A DNA stretch of 64,000 bases from JAGQOZ01 sp041399205 (lineage in GTDB: Bacteria; Planctomycetota; Planctomycetia; Pirellulales; Pirellulaceae). Below the pieces are notes generated by a model, which did not search any database, was not told the origin of the DNA, and saw only the letters and a list, made by a program, of their open reading frames with translations. Positions 44,843 through 52,469 of the stretch are shown here, in pieces (within the stretch, counting starts at the first letter, position 1; each line of letters begins with the position of its first letter). Made by a program: the position numbers and the translations under genes. The stretch covers positions 163,861-227,860 of the forward strand of contig JAWKTK010000015.1 in assembly GCA_041399205.1 (NCBI GenBank). The letters are read 5' to 3'.

Positions 44843-45397
44843 TTATTCGTCTGGAAAATCCAGGAATTCGGCGGGAACGTGATCGGTTAGCCAGACGCCG
44901 TTGTCAGAGAGGAAAAATTTGAAGCCAGCCGCATGCATTTCGCTGGTTCGAGCCACCAACACCACCGCGGTCCCTCGACGCTGGCCGACCTTGATCGCGG
45001 TGTCTCGGTCGAGCGAAAGATGGACGTGATGTCGTTGGCGTTTCCGCAGTCCTTGTTTGCGAATGGAATCCAAATACTTGGCAACGGTGCCGTGAAACAA
45101 TTCTTCGGGCGGTTCGATTGGTTCCAGCTGCAGATCAATTCCCTTGACGGAATGTCCCTGATTGGCGCGAATCCGCAGACCATCTTCACTGATGGAATAC
45201 CGTTGCTTGGCATCGGACGCAACAACGCGCAGCAGTTCTTCTCGAGTAATAGTCCTGTTCGCGTTCTGAACCGCCTTTTTCAGCAACAGATCAATATCGG
45301 CCCAGCCATTGGCGTCCAGCGTCAAGTTGATGCGTTCCGGACGATGTCGCAAGACCAAGCTAAGAAACTTGCTGATGGAGACAAGCTGCGAATTCAT
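44843..45397 (-). CDS. kptA: RNA 2'-phosphotransferase (Tpt1/KptA)
   Basis: KptA transfers an internal RNA 2'-phosphate to NAD+, giving ADP-ribose 1'',2''-cyclic phosphate; in eukaryotes it ends tRNA splicing. The 184-residue protein matches Escherichia coli KptA: SKFLSLVLRHRPE at residues about 8-20 (catalytic Arg and His), the NAD-binding FHGTVAKYLDSI (about 103), RKRQRHHVHLSLDRDTAI (Arg and His of the active site) and FFLSDNGVWLTDHVPAEFL. The ATG at 45397 is preceded by AAAGGAAAC; the longer frame to 45502 has no counterpart. It is divergent from trpC with 122 bases between them. Bacterial substrates for KptA are uncertain. Confidence 0.92.
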   Translation of the reverse strand: MNSQLVSISKFLSLVLRHRPERINLTLDANGWADIDLLLKKAVQNANRTITREELLRVVASDAKQRYSISEDGLRIRANQGHSVKGIDLQLEPIEPPEELFHGTVAKYLDSIRKQGLRKRQRHHVHLSLDRDTAIKVGQRRGTAVVLVARTSEMHAAGFKFFLSDNGVWLTDHVPAEFLDFPDE

Positions 45398-45519
45398 GGT
45401 GTTTCCTTTCGAGTGGCGGGGAGCGACATCTGCATCACAAAACATCCCATCGTGAAGAACCAATGGCGGTGGTACAATTCCGGCAATGACAAAACTTTGC
45501 AACGCGTGGTTCAGGAGAA

Positions 45520-46308
45520 ATGTCGGTGGCGACGGTATTGGACAAGATTGTAGCTAAGAAGTGGCAAGAAATTGACGAAGCAAAGCAACAAGTGCCCGCA
45601 GAGCAGCTCCGCGACCAGTTGGCTTCTTCGCCGCCGGTGCGTGATTTTTTCGCCGCCATCGAATCGGACTCGCACGTCAGTTTGATTGCCGAAGTCAAGA
45701 AAGCGAGCCCGTCGAAAGGTTTGATTCGAGCGGATTTTGATCCGGTGCAGATTGCGCAGACGTATCAACAATTCGGTGCGACGTGCATTAGCGTGTTGAC
45801 GGACGAATCCTTTTTCCAAGGCCATTTGGATTATCTTCGCGCCGTGCGACAAGCTGTTGACATCCCGGTCCTGCGAAAAGATTTCATTTTGGATTCGTAC
45901 CAGTTACTGGAAGCTCGAACCGCCGGTGCCGATGCCGTGTTGCTGATTGCCGAATGCCTGGACGATTGCAACCTTCGCAAGCTACACAATGAAGCCATCG
46001 AATTGGGCATGACGCCGCTGGTGGAATTCTACGAACCGCAGAACTGCGTTCGAGTCTTAGAGGCGGGTGCGACGCTGATTGGGATCAACAATCGAGATCT
46101 TCGAACGTTTGAAACGGACTTGCAACATACGGTGCGGCAACGCCAGCACATTCCGGATGATTGTCTGGTGGTTGGTGAAAGCGGCATTCATTCCAACGAT
46201 GATGTTCGCATGCTGGCCGCCGCCAACGTCAACGCCGTGCTGGTCGGCGAACACTTGATGTCGCAACCAAACATCGGACAAGCGGTTGCGGCATTGCTGG
46301 GACGCTGA
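45520..46308 (+). CDS. trpC: Indole-3-glycerol phosphate synthase
   Basis: TrpC closes the indole ring from 1-(2-carboxyphenylamino)-1-deoxyribulose-5-phosphate in tryptophan synthesis. The 262-residue TIM barrel contains LIAEVKKASPSKGLI (catalytic Lys and Glu region, about residue 55), VLTDESFFQGH, VLRKDFILDSYQLLEA, INNRDLRTFETDL and VGESGIHSNDDVR. It is the stand-alone form with no TrpF fusion. The ATG at 45520 is preceded by AGGAG in TCAGGAGAAATG. No other trp gene is adjacent. Its stop is 14 bases from the stop of the convergent PHP gene. Confidence 0.95.
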   Translation: MSVATVLDKIVAKKWQEIDEAKQQVPAEQLRDQLASSPPVRDFFAAIESDSHVSLIAEVKKASPSKGLIRADFDPVQIAQTYQQFGATCISVLTDESFFQGHLDYLRAVRQAVDIPVLRKDFILDSYQLLEARTAGADAVLLIAECLDDCNLRKLHNEAIELGMTPLVEFYEPQNCVRVLEAGATLIGINNRDLRTFETDLQHTVRQRQHIPDDCLVVGESGIHSNDDVRMLAAANVNAVLVGEHLMSQPNIGQAVAALLGR

Positions 46309-46322
46309 TACGCCGTCGTTTG

Positions 46323-47699
46323 TCAGTTCCAACCAACCGGTTGTGTCCAAGCTTGTTGCTTTTGGCCAGCAAACGACGCGTTGGGATGATCTGCTGACGA
46401 TGTGATGACGGCACGGAAGTAGAGCAAGTCTTCTTCTAGTTTGAATTCGGCGACATTGCCCGTGATGGTCGCCAAAACACAGCCGACGTGTTGCATGTCC
46501 AGCTGTACATTGGTGGAAACGGTTGGATCATCGGCAGTCCCTTCACTGACGCTATCGCCAACGGCGTCTGCGCTGTTGTCCACTCCGTTCGTTGCGTCCA
46601 CTCTGTCCGCTGCGGCGGTTGTGGATTTGCTGATTGCGGACTTGCGACTGCCGACAAACTGAGTGGTGTAGGATTCACCTTCGCGAGCATCGATTTCCAC
46701 TCGCAAAGTCTTGGAATCTGCATCGTAGCGAACGTCTCGCAAACGCACTCCGCTGCTGGCATAGAAGTCGCCCGCATTCATCGCTCGAATCAACGATTCG
46801 GGCGTCAGGTGACGAGCTCGCACTTGCACCCAGCCTCGTCCTGGCGTGCTGCCCTTGCCGTCGTGGTACGAATGACTGTCGTCGGTGGCCACGCCCATCA
46901 ACGGAGCGGCGCTCAGGTATCCCAAGCGAATAGCGTTGGCGATGTCCCAGATAGATTCGTCGCCCGGATGATCGGCGTCGCCCAAATGATTGATGCCGGG
47001 GTGCCCGTTGTACACTTCAAAAAAGGGTTCTTCGACAACAAAGGCCAAATCTTCGGCTGTGATGGCGTAGTGAAAATTGGGATGGTTCAGGTGTACCATG
47101 ATGGTTCGGCCCAGTCGTCGAGCTTGATCTTGGACGGACCGCAAGTTCGCTCGCATCGCAGCTTGAACCGTTTCGCCGCCCAAAGGTTGTACCAATTCCG
47201 CCACGTTGGTTGCGTTCATGTGGACCGGTTTGCCTTGGACGCTATCCGAAATCTCTTCCGCCTGAATCATGATAAAGCGGCCTCGTTCTTCCACCAGATG
47301 GCGAAATTCGTGCAGTGGTTTGAGTCGAACTTCTTGCGTTTCCGAATCGGGTTCGCCTTGCAATTCAACCCAATGCGGACCGAATCGATCCACATATTTG
47401 GGCAGCACATCCGCACCGCCTCGTTTCACAATCTCCTGCACCTTCATCCAGCGAATCGGTTCGCTAAGTACATTGTGGTCGGACAGCGCCAAAAAGTTGT
47501 AATCATGCGTCCGATACCATTCGGCAATCATTTCCGGAAAGTCATTACCGTCACTCCACAAAGAATGTGTGTGAATATTGCCTTTCCACCAACGAAGTTT
47601 CGGTTGGTTGGGAACCCATTCATCAGCCGCGACGAGTCCGCTCACAAGCGTCATTGAACCAACCAAGATTCCGAACCGAACCGCATGCCAAAACCACAT
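46323..47699 (-). CDS. Secreted PHP-domain metal-dependent hydrolase
   Basis: A 458-residue protein with a signal peptide (FGILVGSMTLVSGLVAAD) followed by a PHP-type barrel: GNIHTHSLWSDG (metal His-x-His and Asp), NFLALSDHNVL (Asp-His), MIQAEEISDSVQGKPVHMNA, and MVHLNHPN and GVATDDSHSYHDG with further metal His and Asp residues. PHP proteins cleave phosphoesters, and this secreted branch is common in planctomycetes, often annotated only by the domain. Residues about 350-415 are a low-complexity Asp/Thr/Ser linker, then a short beta-rich tail. It converges with trpC. Substrate unknown. Confidence 0.82.
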   Translation of the reverse strand: MWFWHAVRFGILVGSMTLVSGLVAADEWVPNQPKLRWWKGNIHTHSLWSDGNDFPEMIAEWYRTHDYNFLALSDHNVLSEPIRWMKVQEIVKRGGADVLPKYVDRFGPHWVELQGEPDSETQEVRLKPLHEFRHLVEERGRFIMIQAEEISDSVQGKPVHMNATNVAELVQPLGGETVQAAMRANLRSVQDQARRLGRTIMVHLNHPNFHYAITAEDLAFVVEEPFFEVYNGHPGINHLGDADHPGDESIWDIANAIRLGYLSAAPLMGVATDDSHSYHDGKGSTPGRGWVQVRARHLTPESLIRAMNAGDFYASSGVRLRDVRYDADSKTLRVEIDAREGESYTTQFVGSRKSAISKSTTAAADRVDATNGVDNSADAVGDSVSEGTADDPTVSTNVQLDMQHVGCVLATITGNVAEFKLEEDLLYFRAVITSSADHPNASFAGQKQQAWTQPVGWN

Positions 47700-47929
47700 T
47701 GTTGCTCACCTTTTTGTTACAAACCAAAACGGACTTCCGCGACCAATGATAGTCTTTTTTCACGCGTCATGCTGAACGCGGCGCTGCATTTCGTGCCGCC
47801 GACGCTACGAACTCGCTGTTGCCGAACGCCACCAGAATCAATTCGCGCCGACCTGATCACGCGCAGGCGGTGAATTGTATTGCGAAGTGTACTTTGCCAG
47901 ACGCTGACGTTGATCTTGAACAACGTCTA

Positions 47930-50900
47930 TTATTCGTTCTTGGCGAATCGATCTTGCAGCGACAGCACGCCCATTTCTTCTTCGCGAAGTCCTTCCATGG
48001 CGGCGACGGCCGCTTCCGCTGCTTGAATGGTGGTGATACAGGGAACGCCTTGCTGCACCGCTGCAGCGCGAATCCGGCCTTCGTCTGTACGAGCCCCTTT
48101 GCCGCTGGGCGTGTTCAGAATCAACGCCACTTGGCCGTCGATCAAGTAGTCCAATAAATTCGGGTGCCCTTCAATCAGCTTTTTCACTCGTTTGACCGGA
48201 ATGCCTTTTTCTTCGATACAACGCGCGGTCCCGGACGTAGCGATTAGCTGATAGCCCAGCTTGTGAAGACGTTCTGCCAGGCCCGCAATTTGATCTTTGT
48301 GACGTTCGGAAACGCTCATGAAAATCTGGCCTTCGGTAGGCAAATCGACTCCGGCCGCCAACTGGCTTTTGGCAAACGCAATGCTGAATCGTTCGCTGAT
48401 GCCCATCACTTCGCCGGTGCTGCGCATCTCCGGTCCCAACACAATGTCCACGCCGGCAAACTTGCGGAACGGAAAAACGCTTTCCTTGATGGAAACGTGT
48501 GCGGGCAGTGGTTCGCGGTCGACGCCCAATTCTTTCAGTGTCATGCCAGCCATCACTTTGGCGGCCAGTTTGGCCACGGGCATGCCGGTGGCTTTAGCGA
48601 CGAACGGGACGGTTCGGCTAGCGCGAGGATTCACTTCCAACACGTAGACGTTCATTTGATTCGCCTCTTTCTTGACGGCGAATTGAATGTTCATCAGCCC
48701 CACCACTTTCAGCTGCAGCGCCAACGCGTGCGTGGCCTGACGAATCTCTTCAATCACATGCTGCGGCAAGCTGTAGGACGGAATGGCGCAAGCGGAATCG
48801 CCCGAATGGACGCCCGCTTCTTCAATGTGTTCCATGATGCCGGTTACGATTACTTGCGAACCATCACAAATGGCGTCCACATCGACTTCAATGGCGTCTT
48901 CCAAAAAGCGATCGATCAACACCGGCTGACCTTGTGCCACGATGAACGCTTCCGCCACGAATTGTTCAAACTGCGCGTTGTCGTAACAAATCTCCATCGC
49001 TCGACCACCCAACACGTAGCTGGGCCGTACCAGCGCCGGGAAACCAACTTTGGTGGCTTCGTTGCGTGCCTGTGACATGTTTCTGGCAATCGCATTGGCC
49101 GGTTGCTTCAGCTTCAGCGTGTGCAACAGCTTCTGGAATTTTTCGCGATCTTCGGCTGCTTCAATCGTATCGACACTGGTGCCGATAATGGGGACACCTT
49201 CGGTCGCCAGGCCTCGAGCTAAATTCAGTGGCGTCTGACCACCAAACTGCACAATCACGCCATCCGGTTGCACTCGATCCACAATATTCAGCACATCTTC
49301 CGTAGTCAGTGGTTCGAAAAACAGCAGGTCGCTGGTGTCGTAATCCGTACTGACCGTTTCCGGATTGGAATTGACCATCACCGATTCAATGCCCATTTCC
49401 CTGAGCGCAAAACTGGCGTGGCAGCAGCAATAATCGAATTCAATCCCTTGGCCAATACGGTTGGGGCCGCCGCCCAGAATCATGATGCGTTTGCCGCCAG
49501 CGGGTTTCTCCGGCACTTCATCTTCATCTTCATAGGTCGAATAGAAGTAGGGCGTAAAGGCTTCGAATTCGGCCGCACAGGTATCCACGGATTTGTAGGT
49601 AGCCGTGACGCCGCGTAGTTTGCGAATCCCACGAATTTCCAATTCGCCCGTATCGAAAATATGTGCCAACTGGCGATCGGAAAAGCCAAAGCGTTTGGCT
49701 TTACGCAGCATTTCGTCGGTCAGATTCGTCAGACCGCCTAGCCCGCGAAGTTCGTCTTCCAGTTCTACGAGTTCGAACAGATGATCCAAGAACCACGGAT
49801 CGATAAACGTCAGTTCAAAGATTTCGTCTCGCGTCATCCCCAGTTTGATCGCGTAGCGTAAGAACCAAACTCGTTCTGCATTGGGCGTCGACAACTTGGC
49901 CTTGATGTCTTCTCGCGAAGGCTGGCGATCCGTACCCCACAAATCTTTGTGGTCACAACCAAAACCAAACGCGCCGACTTCCAGACCTCGCAACGCTTTC
50001 TGGAACGATTCCTTAAACGTGCGGCCAATGGCCATAGTTTCACCGACGCTTTTCATTTGCGTGGTCAGCGTGGCGTCTGCTTCGGGGAACTTTTCGAAGG
50101 CAAAACGAGGAATCTTGGTGACCACGTAGTCGATGGTAGGTTCAAAGCAAGCTTTGGTCTTTTTGGTAATGTCATTGGGCAATTCGTGCAGTCGATAGCC
50201 CACGGCCAACTTGGCGGCGATCTTGGCAATGGGAAAACCAGTCGCTTTGGAAGCCAGCGCGCTGGAGCGACTCACGCGAGGATTCATTTCGATCACAATC
50301 ATGCGACCGTTGACGGGATTGATGGCAAACTGAATGTTCGAACCACCCGTTTCGACACCGATTTCGCGTATCACTGCCAAACTAGCGTCTCGCATCCGCT
50401 GGTATTCTTTGTCCGTCAGAGTTTGGGCGGGAGCGACGGTAATCGAATCGCCCGTATGCACGCCCATGGGATCAAAGTTTTCAATGGAGCAGATGATGAC
50501 CACGTTATCATCCAGATCCCGCATCACCTCCATTTCATATTCTTTCCAACCAATCACCGACTCTTCAATCAAGACTTCGGTAACGGGCGATTGATCCAAA
50601 CCGCGACGCACCAGCGTATCGAACTCTTCCTTGTTGTAAGCAATGGCCGAACCTGATCCGCCCATGGTAAAGCTGGGCCGAACAACCGCTGGCAGGCCCA
50701 CCATCTTCAGAGCTTCTCGAGCTTCCTCCAGGGTGTGAACGGTTTCACCTTTGCAGCATTCCAGTCCAATCTTTTCCATGGCTGACTTGAACTGGTCTCG
50801 TTCTTCCGCCTTGGCAATGACTTCGGATTTGGCGCCAATCATTTGCACGTTGTACTTTTCCAGCACTCCGTGACGATCCAAGTCCATGGCCACGTTCAAA

Positions 50901-51184
50901 CCGGTTTGACCGCCGACGGTGGGTAGCAGCGCGTCAGGCCGTTCCTTTTCGATGACCTTGGCCACCATCTCCCAGGTCAGCGGTTCAATGTAGGTGCGAT
51001 CGGCCGTTTCAGGATCGGTCATGATGGTGGCTGGGTTGGAATTGACCAGCACCACTTCGTACCCTTCTTCTCGAAGCGCTTTGCACGCTTGCGTTCCCGA
51101 ATAGTCGAATTCGCATGCTTGGCCAATCACAATAGGACCAGAACCAATCAACAAGATTTTTCGAAGATCATCGCGTCGCGGCAC
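47930..51184 (-). CDS. carB: Carbamoyl-phosphate synthase large subunit
   Basis: CarB makes carbamoyl phosphate from bicarbonate, ammonia and two ATP, for arginine and pyrimidine synthesis. At 1084 residues it is the normal length (Escherichia coli 1073). It has the duplicated ATP-grasp halves: ILLIGSGPIVIGQACEFDYS and NPATIMTDPETADRTYIEPL in the first, RIMILGGGPNRIGQGIEFDY in the second, plus EMNPRVSRSSALASKATGFP and EVNPRASRTVPFVAKATGMP. The C-terminal allosteric domain (about 930-1084) follows. The small subunit carA is not in the window. The start ATG 51184 directly precedes PRRDDLRKILLIG. Confidence 0.97.
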   Translation of the reverse strand: MPRRDDLRKILLIGSGPIVIGQACEFDYSGTQACKALREEGYEVVLVNSNPATIMTDPETADRTYIEPLTWEMVAKVIEKERPDALLPTVGGQTGLNVAMDLDRHGVLEKYNVQMIGAKSEVIAKAEERDQFKSAMEKIGLECCKGETVHTLEEAREALKMVGLPAVVRPSFTMGGSGSAIAYNKEEFDTLVRRGLDQSPVTEVLIEESVIGWKEYEMEVMRDLDDNVVIICSIENFDPMGVHTGDSITVAPAQTLTDKEYQRMRDASLAVIREIGVETGGSNIQFAINPVNGRMIVIEMNPRVSRSSALASKATGFPIAKIAAKLAVGYRLHELPNDITKKTKACFEPTIDYVVTKIPRFAFEKFPEADATLTTQMKSVGETMAIGRTFKESFQKALRGLEVGAFGFGCDHKDLWGTDRQPSREDIKAKLSTPNAERVWFLRYAIKLGMTRDEIFELTFIDPWFLDHLFELVELEDELRGLGGLTNLTDEMLRKAKRFGFSDRQLAHIFDTGELEIRGIRKLRGVTATYKSVDTCAAEFEAFTPYFYSTYEDEDEVPEKPAGGKRIMILGGGPNRIGQGIEFDYCCCHASFALREMGIESVMVNSNPETVSTDYDTSDLLFFEPLTTEDVLNIVDRVQPDGVIVQFGGQTPLNLARGLATEGVPIIGTSVDTIEAAEDREKFQKLLHTLKLKQPANAIARNMSQARNEATKVGFPALVRPSYVLGGRAMEICYDNAQFEQFVAEAFIVAQGQPVLIDRFLEDAIEVDVDAICDGSQVIVTGIMEHIEEAGVHSGDSACAIPSYSLPQHVIEEIRQATHALALQLKVVGLMNIQFAVKKEANQMNVYVLEVNPRASRTVPFVAKATGMPVAKLAAKVMAGMTLKELGVDREPLPAHVSIKESVFPFRKFAGVDIVLGPEMRSTGEVMGISERFSIAFAKSQLAAGVDLPTEGQIFMSVSERHKDQIAGLAERLHKLGYQLIATSGTARCIEEKGIPVKRVKKLIEGHPNLLDYLIDGQVALILNTPSGKGARTDEGRIRAAAVQQGVPCITTIQAAEAAVAAMEGLREEEMGVLSLQDRFAKNE

Positions 51185-51494
51185 GACTGCTTACCTCGTC
51201 GGAATAATAGACTCGTGAACCAACATCAACGCCCATCAAAATCTTCCGGTTGTAGGTTACGAACGGCAAATGGGCTGGATAAAATTTCTGGACGATACCA
51301 CGTTCTCGGGCCGCTTCACAAGGGGTGGGCCGAACGATGCTTCATTTGTCGTACAGTCACGGCGTTTGCGGACCCAGGAAACGACTTGCAGTGAATAACG
51401 TTGATTCCGGCCACGCTTCGTCCTAGGCTGTGGGCAGTCCCGGCACCGAGCCAAACTTGATGGTCCCCTCTACTTTTGCAGGAGAATTCAATCG
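51185..51494. other. Divergent intergenic region, nothing identified
   Basis: 310 bases between carB (minus) and the secreted protein gene (plus). Possible promoter AT-rich segments occur (for example TAATAGAC near 51205), but no clear -10/-35 pair, riboswitch fold or repeat-family member is seen. Small open frames on the minus strand here are not convincing. Confidence 0.45.
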
Positions 51495-52247
51495 ATGCAT
51501 TCGAATTCAAGCTTTCCACCAATCTGTACGCGTCTAATGACCGTGGCGTTGCTGTTGGGTTGCTGGCCGACATTGGCCGTTCAAGCGGATTCGCCCGCGG
51601 AACCCGTCACCTTCGAAGATTCCTTCTCCAACGGCATGGACCATTGGAAAACGTCCGATCCAGATCCGGTTAACAAACCGTTTTGGAAGTTGGAAAGTCG
51701 CACGGATGAACAAGGCAATCGAAATCCATATCTGCGCTGCACCGGCACCAGCAACTATCAGCCTCCGCATCGCAGTCCGCATAGCATCGCGTTAATCAAA
51801 GACGTGGTGGTGACTGATTTTGAATTCACCGCCACCATTCAGAGTACCAATCGAGATGCCGGTGCGCATCGAGACCTCTGTCTGTTTTGGGGCTATCAAG
51901 ACCCGTCGCATTTTTACTACGTTCACTTTGGTGCGAAGGCCGATCCACACGCTTGCCAGATTTTCATTGTCAACGATGCGCCGCGAATCAAGATCACCAA
52001 AGACGAAGCCACCGGCACTCCATGGACCGATGGTTGGCACAAGGTCAAGCTGGTGCGGAATGTCGAATCCGGCCTGATGGAAGTTTACTTCGACAACATG
52101 GACCAGCCGCTGATGACCGCACAGGATAAGCATTTTACTTGGGGCCAAGTGGGGATCGGCACGTTTGATGATCACGGCAATTTCGACGACATTCGCTTGA
52201 CGGGAAAACCGCAAACGGACGATTCGACACCGGCCAAAGACGAATAA
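51495..52247 (+). CDS. Secreted DUF1080-like / lectin-fold protein
   Basis: A 250-residue protein with a signal peptide (LMTVALLLGCWPTLAVQAD) and then a single beta-sandwich domain of the concanavalin/LamG kind resembling DUF1080 (3-keto-disaccharide hydrolase-like, GH16-fold). Visible are EDSFSNGMDHWKTSDPDPVN at the start, the sheet FEFTATIQSTNRDAGAHRDL, FYYVHFGAKADPHACQIFIV and the closing GQVGIGTFDDHGNFDDIRL. Residues QVGIGTFDD and FDDIRL are usual for the end of this fold. It is probably a carbohydrate-binding or carbohydrate-cleaving protein outside the cell. The next genes, PSCyt/PSD1 and a sulfatase, also fit polysaccharide use. The start at ATG 51495 follows GGAGAATTC. Confidence 0.75.
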   Translation: MHSNSSFPPICTRLMTVALLLGCWPTLAVQADSPAEPVTFEDSFSNGMDHWKTSDPDPVNKPFWKLESRTDEQGNRNPYLRCTGTSNYQPPHRSPHSIALIKDVVVTDFEFTATIQSTNRDAGAHRDLCLFWGYQDPSHFYYVHFGAKADPHACQIFIVNDAPRIKITKDEATGTPWTDGWHKVKLVRNVESGLMEVYFDNMDQPLMTAQDKHFTWGQVGIGTFDDHGNFDDIRLTGKPQTDDSTPAKDE

Positions 52248-52281
52248 AGGCTAAAGCGAGACCTTTGAAGTTGCGATTTTT

Positions 52282-52379
52282 CATAGCCCGACGCGTAAGT
52301 GCGATTTTTCCTAGCCCGAAACGTAAGTAAGGGAAAAAAACGGACACTCCGCAGTCCCTCGCTCACGCTTCGGGCTAGG
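52282..52379. repeat. Cluster of family-A palindromes
   Basis: Copies at 52282-52301 (plus, CATAGCCCGACGCGTAAGTG), 52311-52334 (plus, CTAGCCCGAAACGTAAGTAA...) and 52355-52379 (inverted, TCCCTCGCTCACGCTTCGGG...). The second and third can pair as a long hairpin. The cluster lies between two converging genes, which suggests a role in transcript ending or simply tolerance of insertion there. Confidence 0.8.
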
Positions 52380-52469
52380 AAATTTCGCTGAAGAAACACA
52401 AATGCGAACCACGCAGCGAGAATCCCATGCCATCAACAAAGTAGATGACAATGGCATTGATCGGTCGGC

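Noticed and set aside
44784..44882. 32-codon frame on the plus strand after a TATAAT (44742-44747)
   Set aside because: No ribosome-binding site precedes it, it runs into the 3' end of kptA in antisense, and nothing supports translation.
46488..47657. Open frame of 389 codons on the plus strand
   Set aside because: Antisense to the PHP-domain gene, which has clear metal motifs and a signal peptide.
48263..49075. Open frame of 270 codons on the plus strand
   Set aside because: Antisense to carB; composition rich in His, Phe and Arg is typical of a mirror of a coding strand.
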